A stretch of DNA of 64,000 bases from Spirometra erinaceieuropaei (lineage: Eukaryota; Platyhelminthes; Cestoda; Diphyllobothriidea; Diphyllobothriidae). The position numbers were made by a program, and so were the translations under genes. Of the stretch, positions 35,250 to 45,766 are shown one piece after another. The stretch lies in contig CACRXP010000114.1 in the NCBI GenBank assembly GCA_902702965.1, positions 90,062-154,061 of the forward strand, written 5' to 3'. The notes beneath the pieces are model-generated. The model saw nothing but the letters and a program-made list of their open reading frames with translations. It had not been told where the DNA came from and ran no database searches. Each line of letters starts with the position of its first letter. Within the stretch, counting starts at the first letter, position 1.

Positions 35250-35613
35250 GCATTCGCCGTTGATTATACCTTCGTCGTTATCGACCGGAACCAACTGCTA
35301 ACATTCAAGGAACGTCTGAATGCGGTCTTCCTGGACATACAATTTACGATGGACGAGGAAGAAAACAGCCAGCTGGACTTTCTGGATTTCCTCGTATGCC
35401 GCGAGTATTGTGGTGGACAAAATTGTTCAGGAAAGTGACAAATACGATGCAAGTGCTGAACTTTAACAGCAACCACCCAAATCAGTCACAAACGCAGTTG
35501 TATAAGGACGCTCAATCGGCGTGTCGATATGCACTTCAGTGGGTCGGGAGACGAGATTGTTAAGGAGAGAAGACAAGAAAGGTACGACCAATCAAATAGA
35601 ACACGGCGAATCT
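35250..35613 (+). pseudogene. Penelope-like RT fragment in the loop of the inverted duplication
   Basis: The frame from 35255 reads VDYTFVVIDRNQLLTFKERL, a degenerate YVDDTFV box in which the Asp pair has become Asp-Tyr. It continues with IQFTMDEEEN and LDFLDFLVCREY, all typical of Penelope-type RTs. After a frameshift near 35430 it continues QVLNF-like and HKRSCIRTLNRRVDMHF, the block that follows the palm in this family. Only about 110 codons are represented. The fragment fills exactly the spacer between the two CR1 arms, so its junctions define the inverted structure. Confidence 0.75.
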
Positions 35614-36378
35614 AGATGGTTTCGCCGTGAGCGTCAACAGACCGCTTGAGGTCGAGATGGGGAGATGACATCAAGATACGCAAAAAATCGTCGCTAGGCG
35701 GGAAGAGTTATAGCAGTGGACTTAATAACCGATTTAAAACAGAGGATTGTTAAGATATCAATGAGGGCTTGATCTACCAGTAAATCCCAGAAGGACCATT
35801 CTCAAAGTGAAGAAATTGATTTTTCGGGAATGAGACCATTAAAAGTGCCTTTAAACTTTCCGGTGTAAAGTGTTTGGGAGATTTAGATTTGAATACCAGT
35901 AACTTAGGCGATGACCTAATTTCTATCGTAAGGGTATTCCAAAGGAGGGCATATTTGGAAGCAAAAAAGAGGGAGCGCTTAGGTGTAGTGCAAAGAGACG
36001 GCGGCAGAATCATCATGGAGGAGTTGCGCGTAGCATAAGACCGATCTCCCGAAGTGGGAGTGTCAGTGAGCTGAAGATTGGAGCTAAATTTGATGCGACA
36101 AAGGTAGCAAAGGCCAGCTGGGAGTCTTTTAACTCACAAACACTGAATATGCGCCAGTGGACATCTCTGAGTATAAGAAGTACCGGCTAGGAATTTAGAG
36201 AAACGTTTCCCATTGAAAACCCTTTGAACATTTCCGATCTTATCGCGGTCACAGGCGTTCATTTAAGTAAAGAAAGGACAGCATTATTCGGGGACTAGAG
36301 AAGCAAATATTGTATAAAGTCTTAGTCTCATCCGAGGGCGATATGAACTCCAATATCTGTGCGGCTTTGGCAGAGAAT
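35614..36378 (-). repeat. Right arm of the inverted duplication (CR1 3' end, minus strand)
   Basis: Reverse complement of 34487-35249. It carries the CR1 C-terminal frame on the minus strand (36016-35774). Near identity implies recent formation, gene conversion between arms, or an assembly effect. Confidence 0.9.
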
Positions 36379-36856
36379 GTGAAACAGACTTTAACGCTTA
36401 AATGTAGTCACACATTCAGACCTACTTTAATGGTTCTTAGGTGAATGAATCTCTAATTTGTTACGTTATATGTTGGTTAATTAAGCCGTCGCCTGTTGAA
36501 AGGCAGTCAACATCTATTGTGCTTTGTTTTCTGTGTTTGCCGCGGGATTTTTCGCGAAAATGAACGCAAACGGTGCTAGATACCTAATTCGTCTTTTCGA
36601 AAACCGTGGCAAAATCGCTGTAAACGATAGTGCTATTACCAGTAATAGATTTCCTGCGTAACGAAAAATTTAATTGTAGCCATCTAATTCGTCTAGTACT
36701 AACACAACAAATTCCGGATCCGGTAATACGGGTGAAGTTGCTACTTTCTTTATTTGGACTGAAAACTTTGGTATTCCTACTTGCGACTGCGTTTCCGCTA
36801 ACAAAATTCGTTAATGATGGTCCAGAAGTCACTTTACTGGCATAATATTTGCTCCT
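36379..36856. other. Unassigned stretch before the PLE endonuclease fragment
   Basis: Holds an ATG-started frame at about 36559 that stops after 30-odd codons, and overlapping frames on both strands at 36584-36845. No domain is recognised. CGCGGGATTTTTCGCG near 36540 is a small imperfect palindrome. Confidence 0.35.
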
Positions 36857-37417
36857 TTGCCGTCCGTAACTATATGCAACATTCGCATCAGATTACGTAA
36901 TGTCAATGGAACTCTAATTCGAAAATCGCCCCTGTTATTCCTTCACGGAGATCATGCACACGGTGTTTTCATGTCATGCGAGATACAGTCAAATTCAACA
37001 GGCGCGACTCTCAAGGCAAGCAAGCCGTTAGCTGTCAGAGCATGGAAACCACAAGTGGCCTTAATTAACGAGAAAACCCGTCGCGGTTTTATGCCATGCT
37101 CTATCCGAAATAAGAACCAGAGCATGCTTTTTCGGGGCAACAACTTGAGCGCACTTATGACTACTGGCAAAAATATCGCAAAATGGTGTAATATGTTGTG
37201 CCGAATAGCCAAACGCGCTGAAGCGGTGGGAAAAAATGATGCAGACTATCAAGTTGGGGCTCATTCGACGAAATCCGGCCACATATTCAAATACGACGCG
37301 ACCGAAATCCCCGCTAGTGGTTACAACCGTGTCGGCAGCGATTTCTTGCGTCATGGTTCACTGCCCACCAGTTTATTAACAAGTGAGGCGAACATACCCT
37401 TCCATACTCGGCACTGA
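36857..37417 (+). pseudogene. 186-codon ORF ending in a Penelope-like endonuclease segment
   Basis: This is the longest uninterrupted plus-strand frame in the window. Its last third (from about codon 118) carries RAEAVGKNDADYQVGAHSTK, then SGHIFKYDATEI and NRVGSDFL, matching the end of the GIY-YIG domain of the Penelope-like lineage present at 17.4, 46.4 and 49.6 kb. The first two thirds show neither GIY nor YIG and match nothing I know. The start codon is therefore arbitrary. DNA after the stop (37440-37590) continues to match the 3' region at 17780-17930. Best reading: a PLE 3' fragment joined to unrelated open sequence. Confidence 0.55.
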
Positions 37418-37720
37418 GCCTTCGCTCGGGCGGAGTAATTAGCCACGCGGTGAGCGTACAGGTGAACACTGTTCTCAACGCCAAGTTCGGTGGGTCAGAT
37501 GGTCAAGCAATCATCAAACCAACATTCAACATACGCGACTGAATTGCAGTAATTATCTGTGCGAATGTCGATCATCGAACAGTCATCACACCAAGTGCAA
37601 CGATCGCGGATGATGGGAGCGCCATATATATTCCTAAGAATCCGAAATGTCTTGTCCCAGCGGTCGTGTCTTCCTCTTCACAACATTTGTTCCCTTCAAT
37701 GAAGGACAGGCCTTGCACAT
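37418..37720 (+). repeat. PLE 3' tail with degraded hairpin
   Basis: 37462-37590 matches 17790-17930 (GTGAACACTGTTCTCAACGC on; TCATCACACCAAGTG near the end). A remnant hairpin follows at 37607-37650 (GATGATGGGA...AGAATCCGAAATGTC), then the tail motif CTTGTCCCAGCGGTCGTGTC seen after the other hairpins. Confidence 0.6.
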
Positions 37721-40399
37721 GGTGATCACCAAAAAGCGCATACTTAATGCGTTTTTTTTCAAACGACTAATTCCACGGAAATGAGATTTAAACAGGCCCC
37801 TACATTCATATCATTTGACAAAATTCTGTTTTTTTTGGAGTTATCTGAAGCATCTGGACATGTCAATAAGCCGCTAACTATTCCGCAGTTTAAATATAAC
37901 GTTCGGCAAAAAATCCACGCCATTAATGGAGCCCGGGTTTACAATGGGGAAGTTGGAGTCATAGATGCAACATGTGTTTTATTTGGCAACTAAATCAGAT
38001 TTTCCATTTCAGTGAAAAGTTATTTGGAAAAACACAATTTGAGGTTTTTCTTTTATTTAAGCCTGCCTAATCACTTAGGTCCCGCCATGTTTTTTTCCAG
38101 TTTGTTGCATGATCATTTTAAATATAAAATCGGGTTTACCCTGACTCTATTGAAAGTTTGTAATGGAATCCGCAATTGCCTCTAGCAAAAATTCAATTCG
38201 GGACATTTAAATACGGTTAATAGCACCGCCCGTGAAGGTGTTGTTCAGTGAACAGTGTAATGCCATTGTCGGATGTCTTGTCTCATTTCTTTCATTTCAC
38301 AGTAATTTTCCTGTCGCGTATTCATATATCGCGTCTATATGGCGAGCCCCTGTTAACACCCTTTAGCATTCTTAATAGCCTGATGTACGTTTGGTTTACT
38401 TTTATAAATATAACGCTAAAATTTGCTAATACGGCAAATCTTTTGTTTCAGAAACCGAAACCCCTCCTGTGGATATGAATTTTTTCGACTACTTTTTCGG
38501 ACAATTGACAATATTTTCTTCACAGTCGGCAAATATGTACACTGCACTTCATCTAATACATGCAACTTTTTGAAAGAAACTGAGACGAATATTTTCGCGC
38601 GCTCCAAACATTGCGCGTTTTGCTGATCCGTCCAGCTTCTTCATGGAATAGTCGCTTTCATTTTTGAATATATGGAACATTGAGTCGCATGCGTCCTATC
38701 TTCTGCGCAGACGTTACAAAGTGGTCCACATACTAACAAATTCAGCAAAATATTTGCATTTATAAGGCTTATTGGCAGCACTAAATTGCAGAAAAGTTAG
38801 CAAAAAGGGATGCAATAGGTAGAAAAGTGCGTGCTCTTATGTCTACGGCAGAAAAATGCCAGTATTTTCCACACCGCGAACGAAAATGTCAAAAGTGCCA
38901 GATGTTTTCTTGGCTTCACCGTGCAAAAATATACAGCACGCAGACATCTGTCGGCGGAATGTAGTATCAAAAAATACTTATAAAGGAAAGTTTTCTGGCC
39001 GCTCTGAATCATATTCGTTTCTGACATTTGTTATGGACGTCCATTTTGTTTGACTTTGAGGTTTCTGGTTGGGTTAGTTCTGCACATTCGACCCAAACCA
39101 CCATCTGCATCACCAAATGCCCAAACATATTCTACTTGGGTAAATACTCACAAGAGTCAACTTATTTTGAAATTGATAAAAAGGTATTGCAAAGAATTAG
39201 TCTTTATGCGCTGTCGATTGAAACCATCGAAAATCATGAAGTATTCATCGATATTTCACGGTCGATCCGATAGTCAATATGGTCCAGAACAAAAGAAAAG
39301 TATACATTAACTCCACGGCAGAAACGCTCTTATGTGCACAAAGTGATATGTTTACAATTACCTCTGCCAAATCTATTTGAATTACGTTAATTTTCAAGCG
39401 CAGCTTTGATAGGAACTTCATTAAAAGACTACTGCTTGATTTAATCCATTCGTGTTACCATACTTACTCGGCCTATTGTATGGTTAGACATCTTGTACAT
39501 TTAAAAAGAAATTTTCTCAACTACAATCATTTTTAATATTCTCGAAACTTTTTTGCCTTTCTGAAAAATGCATTTATCCTGAACAACATAGTATTACTTT
39601 TAATGGTTATTTTGTCATCAATGTCTTTGAAGGAGTTGAATTTTAACGTGTTTTTATTGCGTCCTTGGATCGGCCTTGTTTTGTTGGTGGTTAACAATAA
39701 TTCGTTAATTGTGACTCTTTCTAGCAGTAAGGTCACAGTTTGCAAGTTCATTTGCATGTATGTTTTTATAATTCCAAACAACAATCCCGTTTACGTCAGC
39801 TTTGCTGCTTTAGTTTCTGCTATCACTAGGGTGTTTAGTCCTACTAGTGTCGGTAATGCTGTTTATACTGTCTCTGAAGCTTAACGCTGACACTTGGGAG
39901 ATTCCGCAATGCAATTAAATCTATAAAAAACCACCCAAAAGATGTCTTAAATGAAGCAAACTATGTCAACGCTGATATTCCGGACATAAAACATGATATA
40001 ATCTATAGTACAGATATGTTTAAAATTCAAGTGCTTAGTACTTTTTAGGTCGAAAATTGAATCAAGGTGCAAATTAACTTTTGGACCAAGTGTAACCACT
40101 TAATATGCATCGAAGTACGAGACACGATAGTTAGGCCACATCCCCTTTTACTTCGACTATGCAGTGCCTAGCAGTCAAGACCGCCGAATTAGGAGGCAAA
40201 TATGGTGAATTCGACAATCGCCTTAGACACCCGCGCATCCTGTAACTCCTAAAGTTCTGTCTTAAGACGTGATTTACGTTCGATGTGACAGTCTACGGAT
40301 AGGTGGAGTGCAGGCCAATAGATTTGCCGGTTTCCGCACTCATAGTCAACGCGCTCTTAGAACTGTTGGGGCCGCTAGTTTTCCAACACCATTGACTTT
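37721..40399. other. Anonymous AT-rich DNA with short open frames
   Basis: Frames at 37781-37993, 38856-39053, 39050-39310 and 39603-39884 (plus) are 65-93 codons long and have no recognisable domain. The 37781 frame (70 codons) has a balanced amino-acid composition and could be an exon, but no splice context or homology supports this. Confidence 0.4.
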
Positions 40400-40440
40400 G
40401 AAGATGAAGACACGATCGCCGGGGCAAGAGCTTTATTAGC

Positions 40441-40476
40441 CTGACGTTTCGGATTCCTACTCGAATCCAGCATCAG
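40441..40476 (-). ncRNA. Hammerhead-like hairpin, minus strand, core base altered
   Basis: On the minus strand CTGATGC (last core A replaced by C), stem GGATTC/GAATCC with a 6-nt loop, then GAAACGTC. Apart from the altered core base it mirrors 40511-40547. Confidence 0.55.
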
Positions 40477-40510
40477 AGACAAAAAAGCTGAAACGGGTGC
40501 TTTTTTGTCT

Positions 40511-40547
40511 CTGATGATGGATTCGAGTAGGAATCTGAAACGTCAGG
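40511..40547 (+). ncRNA. Hammerhead-like hairpin, plus strand, intact core motifs
   Basis: CTGATGA (40511-40517), stem GGATTC/GAATCT with loop GAGTAG, then GAAAC-GTC (40537-40544) followed by AGGCTAATAAAG. CTGATGA and GAAA are the conserved hammerhead core strands and GTC is a usual cleavage triplet. ACGT between them is self-complementary, as expected for variants that cleave as dimers. Such small variants are reported for Penelope-like elements. One extra U separates CTGATGA from the stem, so this is not a textbook match. An outer CTGATG/CGTCAG pairing is an alternative fold. Confidence 0.55.
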
Positions 40548-40584
40548 CTAATAAAGATCTTGTCCCGACGATCGTGTCTCCTTC

Positions 40585-41015
40585 AAGACCATTGACTTTG
40601 CTCGGTATGTGGATGATACTTTTGTCTTCATTGAACGAGAGCAGGTGCCGACATTCAAAGGGCGTCTCAGCGTTGCTTCTCGGATAGATACTTTACGGCG
40701 AAGGAAGAGGAGAACGCCAACTGGACTTTTCTGATGTTCTTTTCTGCCGTAAAGATTGTGGTGGTTTGAAAACAAAGTATTCAGGGTAGCGGCAAGCACG
40801 ACACAAGTACTGAATTACAACAGCACCTATTCAGTCAGTCACGAATTAATTTCCGTATTGGCGCTATACAATAGCGTGAAAACACCCTGCGATTAACCTG
40901 AAGACACGATTTCTGTATTAAAACAAACTGGACGCGTGTACAATGCGAACGGTTACCAACGCAACATAATCATCAACCAGTACATGCGCAAACGAGGAAG
41001 AAGCCGAATTCCAAT
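40585..41015 (+). pseudogene. Penelope-like RT fragment directly after the tail hairpin
   Basis: One frame at 40588 reads TIDFARYVDDTFVFIEREQV, the palm motif of Penelope-type RT with both catalytic Asp residues kept, then PTFKGRL. A frameshift follows near 40680, with residues related to the EEEN block. From 40765 the text TTQVLNYNS, SHELIS and ANGYQRN matches the post-palm region. The 5' half of the RT is missing. The fragment is joined straight to a tail copy, so this is a 5'-truncated insertion preceded by a partial tail, an arrangement known for Penelope-like elements. Confidence 0.75.
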
Positions 41016-43970
41016 CTGCTAAACATTTTGACAGGCTCTCCTTTGCGTTAAAAAGGTCTCGGAAAACGTTTTCCCTGCCTTAATAACAAAGCATCATTAC
41101 AATTACCATTTCCCAAGATCAATGTTTATTCATAAAATACTCCACAACTTAAATTTCACTTCTGAAATCAGTGAGTTAACTGGAAACCCTTTCATCCCTT
41201 CGTTGGAGGTTATCTATGTTGACAAAACTTAGATGCAATAATAACAGCGGTAATCTTTAAAACACCTTTATTCTGCGTCAGCGTCAAGCTAATTACCGTC
41301 AGGGATCATAACGCAGATCTGGCTAAGACATTCTTTAACTGAAATCACGTAAATGCTTTACTTCGGAAAGCCCAAAATCTCGATTGCCCTTTGCATTTCA
41401 AAGCACACAACTTCTGGACTTTGCTCAGAACCCTGATGGGATTTAAAGACAGATAACGCATGTTTTGCCTGTTTTGCATTCACTTAGTATTTTACAACCT
41501 CCTCTTTTTCAGTGGTTGCCAAATCCGCTACTATTGCCCCCCCCGCAGCGACAACTTTCACAGCTTGCACTCTGGTTGTCCAACAAAGAAGTCCATGGCC
41601 GCACCTCTTCGCGCTTTGATCGTACTCGAAACTATCAATGTCCCCTTCTCGCCTGAACTCTAAGCGTACTATGGCCGATGGCGGTGGACTGCCCCTGTCC
41701 AGCCAGCTCGACGGTTGCTTCTGCTGTCACCTTTTATATATTATAATCAAATCTCCAGCAAACAGCTTCAACCGGTTTTCGAATCACATCTTGGCGGAGG
41801 GCGTAACAGGCCTGTCACACACGCATATTCACCTGCCCATCACGGATAGATGTTTTCTTATCGAGCACTAATCAAAGGACATTCATTTTGTCCTTTTGAA
41901 AAAAATCTAAAGAGGCTTTTTCAGTGTTCGCTAATCGTTTTTTCCTATCAAACTGAAAAGTTTTTAAACAAAAGCTGAACGCTGCACAGCAATTGCGCAC
42001 TTGATCCAAAATCCGCCGGGAAATGTATAGTGCTTATTGTAAAAGCACTATTGTGGGTGTTAAATAAATCATTTTATTTCTTTATTGCACTTAAGCCCAA
42101 TGCGCTCTAAAATAACCCCTTGGCAGCCAAAGTAAGGCTAGCTCCGCATGCTAGTGGAGATCTATGTTTATGATCGCGTTGGATTGAAGCAATTCTAGTG
42201 ATTTTTCGGCTGTTTGGGAATTTATATAAAGGGATGCTTGCCCATTTACTTTTGCCTCTTAGGGTACATCCTGATCCAGAATAACACTTTTTGCTATCTA
42301 AATAAAAGTATTTTGCGTTGTTTAGATTTTATAGATTTTTTTGAGATGAAATAGGCTTCTCAATGGGAACTGCCTAATGTTCACATGTCGTATTTCAAAT
42401 ATTTACTGCGCTGGGATCTGATGTGCAATTGCATAATGTGCTTTTGCCTCAGCCAAATGTTCTAAGTGTCTGAAAGTCAGGAAACTGCCAAATCCCTCCT
42501 CTGCGCTCCCTCGGTCGCCTTTGTATTCATCTAACATGCCCTGGCCTCGGCATGTCTCTTCTTGTTGAGTGGGCGAAGACAGGACCATGATTAATGGAGA
42601 CCGGGTGGTAGTAGCTAAAGCAAATGGTAGATGCTTGAAGCGAAAATAAAATTAAACGTAAACAGCCCCTAAGTGAACAAATTTGGTGCACCTACTCACT
42701 GCGGACGGCAGTAAAGTGATGAAGGCGTAGGATCCAGCAATGATGGCTCCCACACGAAAAAGGTCAACTCCTTTCAGTCGCATTTTAAACTAAGCAACCT
42801 TGAATGCATTTTGCCCGAACGGTCACCCGTGTTGAAAACAGCTACAAGTCTTGACATTTAACTGACCTTAAAGTCCTGTTTTCCTTCCGTAACGTTGCTC
42901 AACAGAGGCTCTCTGCAAGGTCGCATTAGCAAGGCCGACCTTCCGATTTGGAATAGATGGTGTTCACTGAATGAAATATTTTCAGGCAATACCAACAGAC
43001 ATATTTTTGTGCAAGCAAGGAGTTACCTTCACCAAAATCACATGGGGTGGTCATTGGCTGTTTTCGTCTAATTGAGATATGCATGCGTTACTAGCATTCG
43101 GCAATTTATGTAAAACTGTGATAGTCCTGGATGATTATTCTGTGGCTGCAATGCGAACTGCCAGTCGGTGTAAACGCCGCAACCCTCTGAGGCTAACACA
43201 CTGAAAGGGTTGTTTTCTGGATCAAAAATATGTCTTTCTCTTACAGGTCTCCCATCTCGTGGTCATTGTCGGACATCGTACATTACCTGAAATGTTGTAT
43301 CACTTAATAAATCAGATGTTTTGCTGAATTCTGTTTAATGTTTTTCAACTCTGCCCCACCCATATTTATTTACAGAGTCTTTTGATCTTAAAGTGCATCT
43401 GCTTCGTGTTAAAGAGTGTTTACTCACTTTCGGATCATTCGCTCATATCGTCATAAAAGTGCGTGAGAACAAACCACTTAGTGTACCAAGTTGCCTTTGT
43501 TAATGGTGGGTGCAAAGTAGTCCGCGGAGGCGGGTTGTAGTAGTATTTGGGGTGCAGTCTTAGCTTGGGGCGTAAAAAGGAACTAGGCACTTCCGAAGGG
43601 ATATGGCTGGGCGTAAAGTGTGTGCGGTGAACAATGGTTGGAGATCCCACGCAGGACGCAGGGCAATTAGCATGATCAGTCGGCAGGGCTCTCTTTCTGG
43701 GCGAATGTGGGCGAAGGGTTATGGGGTAGTGTTCGTTGCTTCGGCTACTTCTAAAGGCTTTGCCGCAGTGCCTTGGAGTGGTATCCTAGCTGCTTCACAA
43801 TAATTCCTAACAGTTCTAGGGCCGCCGGCATTGACGCCCACCATACGCCATCGGATGGGTCGCATCGTGGGTGACTAGCGCGCAGGTAGCTGAATTCTAC
43901 AGAATTTACGCCTCCATTTCTTCTCGCACCCGCTTTGCTTAAATGGCAAGCTAACGACAAAAATGGTGTT
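41016..43970. other. Anonymous DNA before the Merlin element
   Basis: No known family is seen. Overlapping open frames on both strands occur at 41460-41871 and 43435-43960, the latter with Pro/Thr-rich minus-strand text, but no domain is recognised. Confidence 0.4.
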
Positions 43971-43978
43971 GACGGATG
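43971..43978 (+). repeat. 8-bp target-site duplication, left (GACGGATG)
   Basis: GACGGATG is repeated exactly at 44766-44773, immediately outside the right terminal inverted repeat. Eight base pairs is the usual Merlin target duplication. Confidence 0.85.
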
Positions 43979-44010
43979 GGCGACAATCGGGAGATGTCAC
44001 CCAAAAAATC
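43979..44010 (+). repeat. Left terminal inverted repeat of the Merlin element
   Basis: Thirty-two bases matching the complement of 44734-44765 at 28 positions, by eye. Confidence 0.88.
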
Positions 44011-44240
44011 CGTTACCTAGAAATAATACTTTTAACAGTGGGCTCAAACGCCTTCAGACAATATCAAGGGTTGCAGGCCTACTTCCAGGCACTACTTATA
44101 CTTTCCCCGACGGCCTGACATGGGATGGCCAAACGAACATCGCAGGAGGTTACATTGACGATGGTCGCTGTTACCCAACCTTCCCATCGTTACACACGTA
44201 CACCTGAATATACGGCATAAATTCGCAATATGGCAGTTTA

Positions 44241-44663
44241 TTACAAAACAAAATCACTTTTAAACTGGATAAGTCTGCACAACATCGGACAAGAATAGTT
44301 CCCAGGCATTTGCCAAAGACTTGGCATTGAAGCCAAACCATAGACGATCTGTACTTCGTCTATGTGAACCCACACAGCTCGACCACATACAAGGCCTCCA
44401 TCTTGAAGTTCCCTCTTCAGTCTACTCTGGTATGCCTCAATGGCATTTGTGTGCCGTCCGGTGGTAGGGTCCTTGAAGTCCTTTGAGTGGTTAACAGAGT
44501 AATGTAGATAACCTTCTGAGGGAAGACGATTATACGCCTTCCACTCGTCCGTTACCACTATACTGCCTATGGCGACCCATTTTGTAAGAAAGGAACGGAG
44601 AGCGGACCAACTTCGATCATTCATCTGTTCAAATAAGGCTTTCCGTTGGCTAATATCGTACAT
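44241..44663 (-). pseudogene. Merlin transposase C-terminal part (ISXO2-like DDE domain)
   Basis: Reading the minus strand, the 140-codon frame contains SIVVTDEWKAYNRL (second catalytic Asp in TDEW), GYLHYSVNHSKDFKDP, TGRHTNAIEA with the catalytic Glu, then SRLKREL. These are the signature blocks of the IS1595/ISXO2 transposase domain found in Merlin elements. The first catalytic Asp and the N-terminal region are absent, since only about 70 bp separate the frame from the right terminal repeat. ATG at 44663 is an internal methionine. The stop at 44241 overlaps an AATAAA-like signal (TTTATT on the plus strand at 44234-44239). Transposition activity is not expected. Confidence 0.88.
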
Positions 44664-44733
44664 CCCGAGCAGCTACCCACTATAAAACCTTTATTACCAC
44701 CTGTCCCGAAAGACAGGCTGCTTTGGTTAGGCA

Positions 44734-44765
44734 GATTTTTTGGGTGCCATCTCCCGATTGTTACC
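44734..44765 (-). repeat. Right terminal inverted repeat of the Merlin element
   Basis: Complement of the left terminal repeat, followed at once by the target duplication at 44766-44773. Confidence 0.88.
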
Positions 44766-44773
44766 GACGGATG
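44766..44773 (+). repeat. 8-bp target-site duplication, right (GACGGATG)
   Basis: Exact copy of 43971-43978. Confidence 0.85.
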
Positions 44774-44820
44774 CAACAGCTGACGAATGTAAACAGTCCG
44801 TCAAGGATCGTCACACGCAA

Positions 44821-45766
44821 TAGGTTGGCTTACCCATGAAATGTCGACCGAAATTCTTTTCAAAAATATTTATGTACGGTTGAAAGACTACCCCTCATGC
44901 AGCAAAATATATAATAATTCAGGCAGCTTATGGTGTCGGCTTTCGAACGGACTTTTATCCGGGCGCATGCGAGAACCAAAATCCGTCAAAAATAAGTACA
45001 TATATAGCATGCATTTTGCTGATTGATTTTCGATGTCATTAAAAATGAAATTATATTCCATCGAAAACTTGTATACAAATATTCATCCTTTTTTCATTCG
45101 GCGGACAAGTACGCCTTCCTTAAATTTATTTTCGAAGGAATCTCATAACTCGGTTATCAAAACCTTTTACAGTTCCCGAATAATTCTGAACCCAACCTGC
45201 GTGTACACTTGCATTTAAGGTTTCCAGTCTACAAGCCGTATATTTTCTGCGTGCAGAAAACCAAACATTTCTCTACAACATTAAGAGGAAACTATATGGG
45301 GTTAATACAATTTAACAGTAGATTTGATGAATATTTTCAACTTTACAAGCCGCATTGGTAAACGCAGAGACATAGCGATTTATGAACGGTCATTTAACGG
45401 TATTAAAAAACTCGAAAGTTGAATTTTTTAATAAACAAATTATACCCTTCCTTTGAGTATGCAATTGGAAACAGTAGTAATTTCTTCAGAATTAACATAA
45501 GAATGAATACCTTTCCATATGTTCTATGGACTATAATTCAATTTTTAAGGGCATCAAAACCATAAGTAGTCGTTTTTACGGACTGTGATGTCTTTATGTG
45601 GCCGAAAAGAAGTTCGCACGATAGCCGAAACCCTGAGGAAACTGACTTCTTATGGAAATTGCGCTGCATGGTGATTAATCTTATAACCGCACTTAATAAT
45701 ATTTTTTTGAAACGAAAGAATATTTCGGAATTCCGATTGAAATTTTATGAGTAAGCCCACCTGCAA
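44821..45766. mobile_element. Foldback element, copy 4
   Basis: Left end TAGGTTGGCTTACCCATGAAATG, right end ATGAGTAAGCCCACCTGCA. The loop (about 45261-45335) includes TTTCTCTACAACATTAAGAGG and ATATGGGGTTAATACAATTT, corresponding to the loops of copies 1 and 3 in the same orientation. Arms are more diverged than in copy 1. It starts about 48 bp after the Merlin element's target duplication. No coding capacity. Confidence 0.8.

Larger units (their letters stand above)
40405..40590. repeat. Head-to-head pair of PLE tails (inverted repeat)
   Basis: The left arm (about 40405-40487) and the right arm (about 40498-40585) are reverse complements with roughly nine in ten bases matching, around a spacer of about 10 bp. 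Each arm holds the complete tail: hairpin, TAATAAAG, CTTGTCCC-type stretch and CGATCGTGTCTYC. ATTGACTTTG occurs beyond both arms in the same direction (40391 and 40591), which suggests that a template switch created the pair. Confidence 0.85.
43979..44765 (-). mobile_element. Merlin-superfamily DNA transposon, 787-bp deletion derivative
   Basis: Terminal inverted repeats of 32 bp (43979-44010 and 44734-44765) differ at four positions. Each begins GGCGACAATCGGGAGATG or its GGTAACAATC... counterpart and ends with an A-rich run. An 8-bp duplication flanks the element. The interior holds a minus-strand IS1595/ISXO2-type transposase fragment, the domain that defines Merlin. The length is short for a full transposase plus ends, and the N-terminal half of the gene is missing, so the copy is non-autonomous. 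Boundaries are precise because TIR and duplication agree. Confidence 0.9.

Noticed and set aside
34487..36378. The inverted CR1 arms as terminal inverted repeats of a DNA transposon
   Set aside because: The arms are coding 3' ends of a non-LTR element and the spacer is a retroelement fragment. There is no transposase, and I see no target duplication outside the arms.
40511..40547. Calling the hairpin a proven, active hammerhead ribozyme
   Set aside because: CTGATGA and GAAAC-GTC are present, but an extra U precedes the inner stem. No monomer stem III exists, and an ordinary hairpin with an internal loop explains the pairing as well. Kept only as hammerhead-like.
43435..43960. Pro/Thr-rich minus-strand frames before the Merlin element as a retrovirus-like gag
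   Set aside because: No zinc knuckle, protease or RT nearby, and frames are broken, so composition alone is not enough.
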